NCBI RefSeq assembly: GCF_017877055.1
Contig: NZ_JAGIPG010000004.1
Location: 558,001-622,000 of the forward strand
Reading direction: 5' to 3'
DNA from: Neorhizobium galegae
GTDB lineage: Bacteria > Pseudomonadota > Alphaproteobacteria > Rhizobiales > Rhizobiaceae
DNA: 64,000 nt
Part shown: positions 1 through 9,433 of the stretch, one piece after another
Numbering within the stretch: the first letter of the stretch is position 1
Layout: the number at the start of each line of letters is the position of its first letter
Made by a program: the position numbers and the translations under genes
The notes under the pieces: generated by a model
What the model saw: only the letters and a program-made list of their open reading frames with translations
Database searches by the model: none
Told to the model about the DNA's origin: nothing

Positions 1-930
1 GATTTCCGACCGGCGGGGGCCGAAATCAATTTCCGATACCTGCCGTCGGTGCTTGCCACCGAGCCTTACCGCAACGTGGCGGCGCAATTATCCAACGGTC
101 ATCGGGTCGAGCGTCAAGGAATTGTGGGGCTGCCGGAGGACGCGCGGCTCAGTCCGATCTACGACAATGTCGGAACGATTGTACGCCCTCGCAAGGATGG
201 ATTGGTGATGTCGACGAAGCTTGCCGAGCTTCTGCACGTCCAGGTCGGGGAAACGGCGCGAATACAGATACTGGAAGGAGCCCGCCCGACGCTCGACCTG
301 CCGGTTGTCCAGACATTCGAGACCTACATCGGTACACCCGTCTACATGGAGATCGAGGCGCTGAACCGGTTGATGAGGGATGGAAGGGTTATTTCGGGCG
401 TGCATGTCAGCCTTGATGACGCAACGCAGACTGAACTGTTGACACGGCTCAAGGAACTTCCAGGCATCACCGCTATCCTTTTCCGAAAGGCTGCTATGGA
501 CATGTTCTTTGCGACGATGGGCGAAACGATCGTGATCTTCATTGGCTTCTTTGTTACCTTCGCGGTGATCCTGTCCTTTGGTGTCAGCTACAATTCCATC
601 CGTATCGCCCTTTCCGAGCGCTCTCGGGAGCTGGCGACGCTCGCCGTTCTCGGCTTCAGTGGGTGGGAGATCTCGTACATCTTGCTGGGGGAGATCGGGC
701 TCCTGGCAATCGCCGCGATCCCGCTCGGTTGCCTGATCGGCTATCTGCTGTCCTGGTACATGGCTTCCGCCTTTGCGACCGAACTCTATCGGGTTCCCCT
801 CATGGTCGAGGCGGCGACCTACGGCCAGGCCTCCATCATCACTGCCGCGACCGTGATCGCCTGCGCTGCTCTGGTTCGACGACGCCTGGACCGGCTGGAC
901 CTGATCGGCGTCCTGAAAACGAGGGAATAG
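1..930 (+). CDS. ABC transporter permease, FtsX/MacB-like, C-terminal part (5' end outside window)
   Basis: The frame is open from the first base, so the start lies outside the window. The visible part has a periplasmic stretch followed by about 130 residues with three to four hydrophobic segments, the arrangement of the C-terminal FtsX domain. A charged stretch (LSERSRELATLAVLGFSG) sits between the first and second segments, where FtsX-family permeases carry a conserved coupling region. The HlyD-like adaptor gene begins four bases downstream, so the two are very likely co-transcribed as a MacAB-type export system. The substrate cannot be told. The ATPase and the N-terminal part of the permease should lie upstream of the window. 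Confidence 0.82.
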   Translation, partial: DFRPAGAEINFRYLPSVLATEPYRNVAAQLSNGHRVERQGIVGLPEDARLSPIYDNVGTIVRPRKDGLVMSTKLAELLHVQVGETARIQILEGARPTLDLPVVQTFETYIGTPVYMEIEALNRLMRDGRVISGVHVSLDDATQTELLTRLKELPGITAILFRKAAMDMFFATMGETIVIFIGFFVTFAVILSFGVSYNSIRIALSERSRELATLAVLGFSGWEISYILLGEIGLLAIAAIPLGCLIGYLLSWYMASAFATELYRVPLMVEAATYGQASIITAATVIACAALVRRRLDRLDLIGVLKTRE

Positions 931-934
931 TCTG

Positions 935-2140
935 GTGAACGTGGTCGGAAAACGCATCGTCATCTGGGGTAGCCTGTTCGCCGTCCTCTCGGGCGGAATT
1001 GGCTATTCCTTGCGGCCGCAACCAATCCCGGTCGACCTGGCAACGGTGCGCCGGGAGACCTTGAGAGTTGCCATCACAGACGAGGGTGAGACGCGCGTCC
1101 GCGATATCTACACACTCCATGCGCCGTTACGCGGGCATCTGCATCGCCTGACGGCGGAACCCGGCGATCCGGTACAGGCGGGCGAGACGACGCTGGCACG
1201 GATAGAGCCGGCCGCGCCCGATTTCCTCGATGTCCGCACCGAAGCCGCACAGCGGGCAGCCGTCGAGGCGGCGGCGGCGGCTCGTGAACTCGCTGTGGCA
1301 GAAATGGAGGGTGCAAAGGTCAACCTGGAATATGCCAAGGCAGAGCTTGCAAGGGCGCGACTACAGAGCGAACATCAGGCTATTTCGAAGCGAACACTCG
1401 AGGAGGCTGAGCGCATCTTCCGGGTTGCCGAAACCGCTCTCGCGACCACCGAGGCAGCACTGGAAGTGCGCGAATATGAATTTAACCGAGCCCGTTCGCA
1501 GCTTCTATCCCGCCAGGAGATCGACAGCCGTAGTGCTGCCTGCGAGTGCGTGCAGGTAAAGGCTCCGGTAGGCGGACTTGTTTTGCAGGTTCTCAGACGC
1601 AGTGAGGGCGTTGTTGAAGCCGGAACCCCCCTCGTTGCGATCGGCAATCCGCAAGATTTGGAGGTGGTGGTGGACCTCCTCTCCGAGGATGCCGTCACCA
1701 TCAACGCGGGACAACGCGCGCTTGTCCACGACTGGGGAGGACCCGATCTCGAGGCCCGCGTCAAACGTATCGAGCCTTTTGGGCAGACCAAGGTTTCCGC
1801 CCTCGGTATCGAGGAGCAACGGGTCATGGTGGTTCTGGAGCTGGTCTCGCCACCGGAAAGCTGGCGCTCGCTCGGACACGGTTTCAGAGTGGATGTCGAC
1901 GTGATCCTGTTCGAACGCGCTGTGCCCCAACTATCCCTCGGCGCCTTTTTTCGCGAAGGAGACGACTGGGCGGTGTTTGCCTCAGAGAACGGCCGCGCGC
2001 GGCGGCGCAAGGTTTCGGTCGGACATCGCAACACACGCGCCGTCGAGATTCTGTCCGGCCTTAACGAGGGAGATCAAGTCGTGCTTTATCCCAATAGCCA
2101 GATCGAGGACGGTTCGAGGATCGAGTTAAGAGGGCGCTGA
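935..2140 (+). CDS. HlyD/MFP-family efflux adaptor
   Basis: A 401-residue periplasmic adaptor starting at a GTG just after the permease stop codon. It has one N-terminal membrane anchor (residues about 5-22), then a lipoyl-like half motif, a long alpha-helical hairpin rich in Ala, Glu and Arg (about residues 100-190), the second lipoyl half (KAPVGGLVLQV) and beta-barrel/membrane-proximal domains. This is the usual order for adaptors that link an inner-membrane pump to an outer-membrane channel. It is probably the partner of the upstream FtsX-type permease. No outer-membrane factor gene follows; the next sequence is a remnant region and then a transposon. Confidence 0.85.
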   Translation: MNVVGKRIVIWGSLFAVLSGGIGYSLRPQPIPVDLATVRRETLRVAITDEGETRVRDIYTLHAPLRGHLHRLTAEPGDPVQAGETTLARIEPAAPDFLDVRTEAAQRAAVEAAAAARELAVAEMEGAKVNLEYAKAELARARLQSEHQAISKRTLEEAERIFRVAETALATTEAALEVREYEFNRARSQLLSRQEIDSRSAACECVQVKAPVGGLVLQVLRRSEGVVEAGTPLVAIGNPQDLEVVVDLLSEDAVTINAGQRALVHDWGGPDLEARVKRIEPFGQTKVSALGIEEQRVMVVLELVSPPESWRSLGHGFRVDVDVILFERAVPQLSLGAFFREGDDWAVFASENGRARRRKVSVGHRNTRAVEILSGLNEGDQVVLYPNSQIEDGSRIELRGR

Positions 2141-2383
2141 ACGCTAACGCCGCCGAGCATTCCTACCCTGGAGAGCGGCGACGAGCCGATGACCGGCGTA
2201 CAACGGTCCTATCTAAAGACCCTGCCGACCAAGCACATCAGCTCGAAGCCTATGCTGTACGCTTCACCAAGGCGGAAGCATCCAAGAGAAATCGCGAAAC
2301 TGAAGCCGTCGCTGCTTTTGGGATCGCCGCCGCCTTGCATTTATCAATTCGTGGGAGCCGGAGACCGAGATCTGAACCTCTTT
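2141..2383. other. Intergenic segment left of the Tn3 element, no recognisable gene
   Basis: About 240 bp between the adaptor gene and the left end of the Tn3-family transposon. One frame is open and runs into the transposon end (it reads about 60 residues starting near VLSKDPADQAHQLEAYAVRF), but I do not recognise the product and see no convincing start. It may be a gene fragment cut by the transposon. It does not look like the missing part of the RND pump gene on the other side. Confidence 0.4.
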
Positions 2384-2421
2384 GGGGTCAGAACAAGAGC
2401 AGTCCGAAATCGTACGCTAAG
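2384..2421 (+). repeat. Left terminal inverted repeat of the Tn3-family element
   Basis: 38-bp end sequence, GGGGTC to GCTAAG. It matches the right end at 37 of 38 positions (C here versus G at position 21). Confidence 0.9.
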
Positions 2422-2567
2422 GCCGAACGGAACAGGAACGATGTTGTAGTTCGGACCTGCAGCATCCGATCTCTGTGGATTGCCATCGACATGCGCCAGT
2501 TTTGATTTCTCTGTCCGGCCCGACTCGACAACGCTCGACGTAGATTGGTCGTGAATGGAGTCGGGCG

Positions 2568-5543
2568 ATGGCAAAGCGCAAGCTTCTCAAAGATCAAGAT
2601 CGCCGGAGGCTTGTCGATATCCCAGTCGACGAGGACAGCTTAATCCGACACTATTCGTTGTCATTGGCGGATCGCCTGGAGATCGAACTGCGGAGACGTA
2701 ATCACAATCGGCTCGGCTTTGCCATCCAGCTATGTCTAATGCGATACCCGGGTCGAGTGCTTGGAGCAGAAGAAACTCCGCCTCGCGCCATGCTGAGATA
2801 TGTTGCTGATCAGATCGGCGACGCTCCAGACGAATTTGCCCTCTATGCACGCCGTGAAGAAACCCGTCGGGATCATATGGCGCGGCTAATGGTGTATCTG
2901 GATACGAGAAGCGCGACGCTGCAAGATCGCCGCGCCGCGCTATTGGCGGCAATTCAAGCGGCGACCATATCCGACGACGGTGCTGCGATAGCCAGTTCGG
3001 CTGTCGCCGCGTTTCGCGAACGCGGAGCTCTTCTGCCGGCGATCGACACGATCGAACGCATCGGCCTTGCCGGCCGTGCCATAGCCCGGCGCCGGGCAGA
3101 AAGAACCCTGATTGAAGACATCCCCCTCGATAGGCTTCAATCACTGGATAGGCTGTTAGAGGTTGACCCGTCGATCGGCCAGACGCGCTTTCATTGGCTG
3201 CGTTCGGCGCCAGAAGCGCCGGCTGCGTCGAACCTCGTCGGGCTGACCGAGCGGATAGCTTTTCTGCGGCGGCTGGAGATCGATCCGGAACTGCAGGCGC
3301 GCGTATCATCCGGACGGTGGGACCAGATGATCCGGGAGGGCAACGCAACGCCGGCCTGGCTTGCCAACGACTTCAACGCCAACCGTCGCCACGCTCTGAT
3401 CGTGGCTCAAGTCATCAAGCTTTCCCAGAAGCTCACGGACGATGCGGTGACGATGTTCATCAAGCTGATGGGCAAGTTGTTCTCGCAAGCCAACAATCGA
3501 AAGAAGCAGCGACAGATGGACTGCAGAGCGAATACCGCCAAAGCGCTGCGCATGTTTCTGGATACGATCACCGCCCTGCAATCCGCCAACGACTATGGTC
3601 GGAACGCATTGGATGTTCTCGACCAAAGAGTCGGCTGGGACCGGCTGCTTCGGATGAAGCCTGAGCTTGAGTCGATGGTCGACGACAACGAGGCACCGCC
3701 GTTGACCGTGGCAGCCGAACAATACGCGACCGTCCACAAATACATTGGTGCATTCCTTCAGGCCTTCACGTTTCGCTCGGCGCATCGCCACGACCCGCTT
3801 CTGGCGGCAATTGCGCTGCTGAAACGGCTTTATGCCGAGAAGCGGCGGACACTCCCGGATCGCGTGCCGCTCACCCACCTCAGCCAAACTGATCGACGGC
3901 TTATCTTCGAACAAGGGAAACCCGATCGCCGTCTCTACGAGATCGCCACGCTAGCGGCTTTGCGAGACCGGCTTAGATCTGCGGACATTTGGGTCGACGG
4001 CAGCCGATCTTTCCGGCCGATTGACGAGCATCTGATGCCGCGGTCGACATTCATCACGATGAAGGAAGAAGATCGTCTCGGTTTGGGTGTCCAAGGTGAC
4101 GGCGCACAGTGGCTTGCCGAAGTCTGTCAGATGCTCGAGTTCAACCTGCAGCGTCTCGCGCACAGAGCACGATCCGGAAAGCTCGAAGGAGTTCGTCTTG
4201 AGGCCGGAACGTTGATCGTCACACCAACCGTCGGCGAAGTCCCCGTGGCAGCAGAGGAACTGAACGCCGAGATCAGCGACATGTATCCGTTGGTCGAGGT
4301 TCCCGACTTGTTAAGGGAAGTGCATGAATGGACCGGCTTTGCGGATCACTTCACGCATGTTCGCACCGGCGACATCCCGAAAAATGTCTCTGCCATGCTC
4401 GCTGGTGTACTGGCCGATGCGACGAACCTCGGCCCGAAGCGAATGGCGGGCGCATCCAAGGGGATCAGCGCTCACCAGATTGGGTGGATGCGTACATTCC
4501 ATGCTCGATCCGAAACATATCGTGCTGCGCAAGCATCTATTACCGATGCACATAGCCGCCATCCGCATTCCCGCCTTTGGGGCAACGGCACGACATCTTC
4601 GTCAGATGGCCAATTCTTCCGAGTGAGCGACCGAGCCGCAAAGCGTGGCGACATCAATTTGCATTACGGCAGCGAGCCTGGATCGAAATTCTATAGCCAT
4701 CTGTCAGATCAATATGGCTACTTTAGCATTTTGCCCATCAGTCCGACCGAGAGCGAGGCGGCCTATGTGCTCGATGGGCTCTTCGATCAGGACACGGCCC
4801 TCGACATCCATGAACACTTTACCGACACGGGCGGTGCCAGTGATCATATCTTCGGGCTGTTCGCCTTGATCGGAAAGCGGTTCTCACCGCGACTGCGCAA
4901 TCTCAAAGATCGGAAGTTCCACACGTTCGAGAAGAGCGATGCATATCCGACCCTGTCGAACCATATCGGGGCGCCGATCAACACCACCCTGATTCTCGAC
5001 CATTGGGACGATCTGCTCCATCTCGCGGCGTCGATCACCACGCGGTCCGTGGTGCCGTCTACGATCCTCAAGAAACTGGCCGCATCTCCGAAGCAAAGCC
5101 ATCTCGCGAGGGCGCTCCGCGAACTCGGTCGGATTGAGCGTTCGCTCTTCATGATCGAATGGTACTCAAGCCCGGCACTACGGCGGAGATGCCAAGCCGG
5201 TCTCAACAAGGGCGAGGCCGCGCATAAGCTGAAACGCGCTGTCTTCTTCCACGAGCGAGGCGAAATCCGTGACCGGTCGTTCGAAAGTCAAGCATTCCGC
5301 GCCTCGGGGCTCAATCTCGTCGTCAGTGCGATCGTGCATTGGAATACGGTCTATCTTGATCGCGCGGTCACACAGCTGAAACGAGTAGGACGAGACATTC
5401 CTGACGCTCTGTTGAAGCACATCTCACCGCTCAGTTGGGAACACATCAACCTTACCGGCATCTACACCTGGGATGCGGAACATCAGATGCCGAACGGATT
5501 TAGATCGCTCCGTCTGCCAACTGGGCTGCAGCGGGTCGCATAA
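2568..5543 (+). CDS. tnpA: Tn3-family transposase
   Basis: A 991-residue DDE-type transposase, the normal size for this family (about 950-1000). The catalytic triad can be placed by motif: Asp680 in SSSDGQFF, Asp753 in HFTDTGGASDH and Glu883 in LNKGEAAHKL. The 130-residue spacing between the second Asp and the Glu is that of known family members. The N-terminal part (QDRRRLVDIP...) is the family's DNA-binding region that recognises the 38-bp ends. The frame is intact with no internal stop, so the enzyme may still be functional. It fills nearly the whole element. Confidence 0.96.
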   Translation: MAKRKLLKDQDRRRLVDIPVDEDSLIRHYSLSLADRLEIELRRRNHNRLGFAIQLCLMRYPGRVLGAEETPPRAMLRYVADQIGDAPDEFALYARREETRRDHMARLMVYLDTRSATLQDRRAALLAAIQAATISDDGAAIASSAVAAFRERGALLPAIDTIERIGLAGRAIARRRAERTLIEDIPLDRLQSLDRLLEVDPSIGQTRFHWLRSAPEAPAASNLVGLTERIAFLRRLEIDPELQARVSSGRWDQMIREGNATPAWLANDFNANRRHALIVAQVIKLSQKLTDDAVTMFIKLMGKLFSQANNRKKQRQMDCRANTAKALRMFLDTITALQSANDYGRNALDVLDQRVGWDRLLRMKPELESMVDDNEAPPLTVAAEQYATVHKYIGAFLQAFTFRSAHRHDPLLAAIALLKRLYAEKRRTLPDRVPLTHLSQTDRRLIFEQGKPDRRLYEIATLAALRDRLRSADIWVDGSRSFRPIDEHLMPRSTFITMKEEDRLGLGVQGDGAQWLAEVCQMLEFNLQRLAHRARSGKLEGVRLEAGTLIVTPTVGEVPVAAEELNAEISDMYPLVEVPDLLREVHEWTGFADHFTHVRTGDIPKNVSAMLAGVLADATNLGPKRMAGASKGISAHQIGWMRTFHARSETYRAAQASITDAHSRHPHSRLWGNGTTSSSDGQFFRVSDRAAKRGDINLHYGSEPGSKFYSHLSDQYGYFSILPISPTESEAAYVLDGLFDQDTALDIHEHFTDTGGASDHIFGLFALIGKRFSPRLRNLKDRKFHTFEKSDAYPTLSNHIGAPINTTLILDHWDDLLHLAASITTRSVVPSTILKKLAASPKQSHLARALRELGRIERSLFMIEWYSSPALRRRCQAGLNKGEAAHKLKRAVFFHERGEIRDRSFESQAFRASGLNLVVSAIVHWNTVYLDRAVTQLKRVGRDIPDALLKHISPLSWEHINLTGIYTWDAEHQMPNGFRSLRLPTGLQRVA

Positions 5544-5561
5544 GTTCTCATTCCGTTCGCC

Positions 5562-5599
5562 CTTAGCGTACGATTTCGCACTGCTCTTGTTCTGACCCC
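5562..5599 (-). repeat. Right terminal inverted repeat of the Tn3-family element
   Basis: Reverse complement of the left end with a single mismatch. The truncated RND pump frame on the minus strand runs straight into this repeat. Confidence 0.9.
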
Positions 5600-6524
5600 A
5601 GATAGCGTTTTCAACCTCAACCACGTTTGCCCCAGGGGTCGCGACGGCGCACCATGGAGCCGCCGGATAGTCGTCGGCGTAGGCAATGGAACTGTAATCC
5701 GACGATCCAAGTTCAGCACGGCCGATATCACCGATGCGAGTAATGCGTCCCTGACCATCGTTCTTGACGATGATATCGCCGAACTGTTCCGTCGTCTTAA
5801 GACGGCCGAGCGCTTCCACATTGATCTGGTAAGCTGCGTCGGTCGTTATAGGTGGCGCATTAAGCACTCCTCCTGAGACCTGCGCATTTTGTGCGCGAAG
5901 CGACTCTACAATATCATTCGCGGTGATGCTTCTGGCGGCAGCCTTGCCGGGATCGATCCAAATTCGCATGGCGTACTGGCGTTCACCGAAAACTTGGAAA
6001 TCTGCTACGCCTGGCAATCGCGCTACCTGGTCACGCAGTTTTAGCATGTAGTTTGAGATGTATTCGACGCTTCTCGTTCCATCTGGTGAGTATAGATGCA
6101 CGCACAGGAGCAAAGCTTGGATAGTTTTCTTGACTTGCACACCTTGCGCCTGAACTTCTACCGGCAGCCTCGACAAGGTATCCTGGACGCGGCTTTGTGT
6201 TAACAGCAACGCAGTGTTAGGATCGGTCCCGATCTTGAAAATGACGCTAGCTGTCAGTTGCCCGTTTCCGGTCGACTGGCTACTGATGTAGTCCATTCCT
6301 TCCACCCCGTTGATCGCTTGTTCAAGTGGAGTTGCCACCGTGCGGGAAACAACCTCCGCAGATGCTCCTGGATAGCGGGTGGACACCTGAATGGTCGGTG
6401 GGACGATGTCGGGATATTGTGCAACGGGCAGAAAGGACGCGGCAGCAGCACCGAATATCACGATAAAAACGTTGATGACAACCGCGAACCGCGGATGATC
6501 AATAAAGAAGTGAGAGAGTTTCAT
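5600..6524 (-). pseudogene. RND multidrug efflux permease (AcrB/MexB-type), N-terminal third only
   Basis: About 308 native codons of an AcrB-type inner-membrane pump, whose full length is near 1040. The visible part has the first transmembrane helix (residues about 10-30), the family motif VAQYPDIVPPTIQVSTRYPGAS and part of the porter domain (PN1/PN2), ending near GANVVEVENAI. There the frame meets the Tn3 end at 5600 and only transposon-derived codons follow before a stop. Eleven of the twelve membrane helices and the proton-relay residues are missing, so it cannot work as a pump. The rest of the gene is not on the other side of the transposon, which suggests a deletion next to the element. 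The adaptor gene lies upstream on the same strand. Confidence 0.9.
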
Positions 6525-6554
6525 TTGCGCAAGGCCTCCATGTCCTCGGCTTAG

Positions 6555-7769
6555 TCACTCAAAGACGTGAGGAACTTGTTTCGACCGGGGAGTAACAACG
6601 GAACCTGTGCGGATCGTTGGTAGTCCGTCGATAACCACGTTATCACTTGGCTCTAGACCGGAGCGGATCACCCGCAAACCTTCCCACATATCGCCGATGT
6701 CAACTCGCCTCGACCTCACGACATTATCTTTATCGACTGTCCAAACGACGTGTTCTGATTGGTCAGGCATCACCGCTGAGTCGGGCACTAGAAGGGCGGG
6801 AGCTACTTGAGAAACGGCTAGCCTGAGACGCGCAAACCCACCGGGCGTCAATAGGCCATCTGGATTATCAACGGTGGCACGGGCATGTATCGTTCCACTT
6901 GAACGGTCTAGAACATTGTCAACAAAATCTAACATTCCGACGTGTTCGAGACCCTCCTCATCCGCCAGAGCGAACTTCACCTTACCGACCAGCGAACCAG
7001 TCTGCTTCCGCCGTTCACGCTGAAACGCGAGGTAATCGTTCTCGCTCATATCAAAATTAAGAAAGAGCTTGTCGGTTGAAACGATCCTCGCCAACAAAGT
7101 CGTCCCGTTCGTGGACGCTCGGCTACCTGCGATAAGATTGCCTTCCGAAACAAGGTGGGTGCCGATACGGCCGGTAAACGGCGCGGCAATGCGGGTCCGA
7201 TCGAGATCAAACTGGGCATCGCGGATCCCGGCTTCTGCAGAGTCAAATGCCGCTTGTGCCGACCTCTGTTCCGCGGCCCTTTGGTCTGCATTTTGGGTTG
7301 TCCCGCCCCCAGCCCTCTGCAGGGCACTAGCGCGAGTCAGTTCGATGTTTGCGAGTTCCAGGCGTGTGCGTGCTAAGCCTAGAGCCGCGGTAGCTTCACT
7401 GAACCTAATTTCGTAGGGGGTAGGGTCGATCTGAAAAAGTAGGCTACCCTTCTGAACGATCTCTCCATCCTTGAAACCAATCTGGGTCAAAATGCCCCCA
7501 ACTTGAGCTCGAATTTCGACCTCTCGGCTCGGCGAAAATTGACCGAGTAATGTCAGTCGCTTGTTGATGTCGAGTTCGATAGGAGGACTGACAGTAACCT
7601 CGACAGGTTGTGGAACGGGTGCCGCCTCGGTTTCTTGAGGTGCCATGTGCAAACTTAAGGCAATCCCACCGATCAGTGCTGAGCTAGCGATTAACAAAGC
7701 ACTCGAGATCTTCGAAGATCGGGGCCCTGGCTTATTGCAAGTGTTCGATTTGCGGTTGGTGTCGATCAT
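6555..7769 (-). CDS. RND efflux periplasmic adaptor (AcrA/MexA-type)
   Basis: A membrane-fusion protein of 404 residues if it starts at the ATG at 7769 (MIDTNRKSN), which places a hydrophobic anchor at residues about 22-42. In-frame ATGs further upstream exist, so the start is uncertain. The order is anchor, beta-barrel strand, first lipoyl half (RAQVGGILTQIGFKDGEIV), helical hairpin with LEL and AEQRSAQA repeats, second lipoyl half (IAAPFTGRIGTHLVSEGNLI), then beta-barrel and membrane-proximal domains. It lies 30 bases upstream of the RND pump remnant, the usual adaptor-pump order. Since the pump is truncated, this adaptor is probably orphaned unless it serves another RND pump. Confidence 0.88.
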   Translation of the reverse strand: MIDTNRKSNTCNKPGPRSSKISSALLIASSALIGGIALSLHMAPQETEAAPVPQPVEVTVSPPIELDINKRLTLLGQFSPSREVEIRAQVGGILTQIGFKDGEIVQKGSLLFQIDPTPYEIRFSEATAALGLARTRLELANIELTRASALQRAGGGTTQNADQRAAEQRSAQAAFDSAEAGIRDAQFDLDRTRIAAPFTGRIGTHLVSEGNLIAGSRASTNGTTLLARIVSTDKLFLNFDMSENDYLAFQRERRKQTGSLVGKVKFALADEEGLEHVGMLDFVDNVLDRSSGTIHARATVDNPDGLLTPGGFARLRLAVSQVAPALLVPDSAVMPDQSEHVVWTVDKDNVVRSRRVDIGDMWEGLRVIRSGLEPSDNVVIDGLPTIRTGSVVTPRSKQVPHVFE

Positions 7770-8358
7770 TTGAGCGCATCCCGCAACAGCGTCAACGGCT
7801 CGGGCGAATTTGAAAGCGGCATTGCAAATCTCCATCGGCGGACATTGGTCCTGAATTCGGTTGCGACAGGCGGTCTGACGGAGCACCATCATTAGGCGAT
7901 ATGAGGTGAGGGATAAACAGGATGCATTTCCGAACATTGCGGACAAAAAGGATGCCAACCATTCAAGCGCCGTTAGTTCGTTACTTTCGAACGAGCGTTT
8001 TAATTATGACCGCCTTTAAGGATCTGGGTCAGTTACTCATGCTTTTGCCATATGATTGCCAAGACAGCGGACGACGCCCTATCGAACGGCGAAGCTGGCA
8101 TGCTCGACCAGCACTTCCATTTACCGAGTGGTTTAACGACGAAGGGCTTGGTTCAGGCGAGCAGGCTGACCCCAATCCGTAAGTCTCTGACTAGACTGGC
8201 TCATCGGCGATCACACGAACTGCTCTGGCAGAACGAAAATTGAAGTTTTTGATGTCCCGCGCTGATCAAAATTTGAATGAAAATCATTGTCAATAAACCG
8301 ACAATGTCTACGATGTCATTCAGTGATCAATGTCAGAACTGTGCCCTGGAGACGAAAC
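7770..8358. other. Intergenic region between efflux adaptor and EctC-like gene
   Basis: About 590 bp separate two divergent genes. Short open frames occur (for example a plus-strand one at 7922-8182), but none has a recognisable product or good ribosome-binding site. The right end holds a small inverted repeat (see 8285-8306) and the promoter of the EctC-like gene must lie here. Confidence 0.4.
8285..8306. promoter_or_regulatory. Operator-like inverted repeat upstream of the first EctC-like gene
   Basis: CATTGTC and GACAATG form a perfect 7-bp inverted repeat separated by eight bases, about 50 bp upstream of the start codon at 8359. It differs from the 39-bp palindrome seen at the other two promoters of this locus, so a different regulator may act here. 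The assignment is by position and symmetry only. Confidence 0.35.
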
Positions 8359-8769
8359 ATGATTGTGCGCGATTTACAGGACCTAGCCCAGAGTGATCGG
8401 CACGTGCTTACCCCTGACTGGGAGAGCACGCGTCTCATCGTAAAGTCGGACGAGATGGGCTATTCTGTGCATCATACTGTGATCCCAGCGGGGCATGAGG
8501 TTCGTTGCCACTATCAACATCACTTCGAAACAAACTATGTGATCGCGGGCAGGGGAGAGGTCTATCACGTCGAGAGCAACAAGACGTATCCTCTAGGCGT
8601 GGGCTCCGTCTACGCCCTCGATAAACATGACGAGCATATCGTGCGGGCCATAGATACAGATTTACACCTTGTATGCGTATTCAACCCGGCAATCATGGGA
8701 AATGAAACCCATAACGCTAATGGAGGTTACGATTCGCCGGTTGAGACCGTGGATGGGCCGGTGCGCTAA
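8359..8769 (+). CDS. EctC-like cupin (ectoine synthase family), copy 1
   Basis: A 136-residue cupin with the full length and layout of ectoine synthase. An upstream in-frame extension is dropped because MIVRDLQDL matches the family N-terminus. In EctC numbering it keeps the iron ligands Glu57, Tyr85 and His93, and the residues Trp21, Arg25 and Thr40 around the substrate; Phe108 and Glu116 correspond to the family's Phe107 and Glu115. EctC cyclises N-gamma-acetyl-2,4-diaminobutyrate to ectoine by loss of water. No ectA, ectB or ectD is present in the window, so this is an orphan and may act on another acylated diamine acid or cyclic amidine. A second copy lies 2 kb away on the other strand. 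Function is inferred from family; the substrate is unknown. Confidence 0.85.
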   Translation: MIVRDLQDLAQSDRHVLTPDWESTRLIVKSDEMGYSVHHTVIPAGHEVRCHYQHHFETNYVIAGRGEVYHVESNKTYPLGVGSVYALDKHDEHIVRAIDTDLHLVCVFNPAIMGNETHNANGGYDSPVETVDGPVR

Positions 8770-8798
8770 GAGCCCGCAGCCGGCAGCGCCAAAACGGC

Positions 8799-8830
8799 TC
8801 AATGCCAGCGTCATAAAACGCTGGCATTGA
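8799..8830. terminator. Hairpin between convergent EctC-like and ridA genes
   Basis: TCAATGCCAGCGT pairs with ACGCTGGCATTGA over 13 perfect base pairs with a six-base loop. It sits between two convergent genes, so it may stop transcription in both directions, although neither side has a clear T-run. Confidence 0.6.
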
Positions 8831-8895
8831 TTAATGGCCGGGACACTTCGTCAGTGGTAGCAACTGCCGACGATGCACGTTAGGTTCTCGGCGGC

Positions 8896-9270
8896 CTAAT
8901 CCAAAGCAATAACGGCTTCGATTTCAACCATAGCACCGCGCGGCAGTGCGGACACTTCGTAGCAGGCGCGTGCTGGATAAGGAGCTTTGAATGCCCTGCC
9001 ATAAACTTCATTGAAATCGTTGAAGCGTGAGAGATCGGTCACTAGTACGGTCGTCTTCACAGTCTTGGAAAGGCTCGTCCCGGCTGCAAGGGCGATAGCC
9101 TCGACATTTTCGAGGCATTGTTGCATCTGGTGGAGCATATCCTCCTGCATTTTTCCGGTCTTTGGGTCAATTGGTAACTGGCCAGATACGAAAAGGAGAT
9201 TACCTGTCCGCACTGCCTGTGAATACGGGCCAACCGCTGCAGGGGCATTTTCTGTTGTTATCGCTTCCAT
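8896..9270 (-). CDS. RidA-family enamine/imine deaminase
   Basis: A 124-residue member of the RidA (YjgF) family. The start at 9270 (MEAITTEN) is preferred because AAAGGA lies five bases upstream; two other ATGs occur just before it. It shows APAAVGPYSQA near the N-terminus, GQLPIDPKTG, and the conserved Arg in YPARACYEV that binds the substrate carboxylate in active RidA proteins. RidA hydrolyses reactive enamines and imines left by PLP enzymes or amino-acid oxidation. Lying with an amidase, quinone reductase and EctC-like proteins, it may clear a cyclic imine or enamine made by this pathway. Confidence 0.88.
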   Translation of the reverse strand: MEAITTENAPAAVGPYSQAVRTGNLLFVSGQLPIDPKTGKMQEDMLHQMQQCLENVEAIALAAGTSLSKTVKTTVLVTDLSRFNDFNEVYGRAFKAPYPARACYEVSALPRGAMVEIEAVIALD

Positions 9271-9433
9271 TGTCATCCTTTCTGGATTTTTAGGTAAGAT
9301 CTCTTTCGCCACTCCGGTGGGGTGCTGGCGCGGATGCTTTCGCTTGGGTGGCCCGATGTCGCCTGGATGTCCATACGGGGAAATCCCTTGCGCTTATCGT
9401 TCGGACTGCCAAAGACAAACGTCTGTGTCGCTT

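Larger units (their letters stand above)
2384..5599 (+). mobile_element. Tn3-family transposon carrying only tnpA
   Basis: The element is bounded by 38-bp terminal inverted repeats beginning GGGGTCAGAACAAGAGCAGT at 2384 and as the reverse complement ending at 5599. The two ends agree at all but one of the 38 positions and similarity continues inward for about ten more bases. Ends that start GGGGTC and finish TACGCTAAG are typical of the Tn3 family. The only gene is the transposase; there is no resolvase and no passenger gene. The flanks (TCTTT on the left, AGATA on the right) do not form the expected 5-bp target duplication, so flanking DNA has probably been lost since insertion. Confidence 0.9.

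Noticed and set aside
88..963. Minus-strand open frame of 291 codons
   Set aside because: It covers the FtsX permease gene in reverse; the permease has clear membrane segments and a partner gene.
2422..2567. res site or resolvase gene in the Tn3 element
   Set aside because: Only about 145 bp lie between the left repeat and tnpA, with no frame and no clear set of paired subsites.
2379..5604. 5-bp target duplication flanking the Tn3 element
   Set aside because: The flanks are TCTTT and AGATA, which do not match in direct orientation.
7922..8243. Small plus-strand genes ahead of the first EctC-like gene
   Set aside because: The frames have no ribosome-binding sites or motifs and differ in composition from neighbouring genes.
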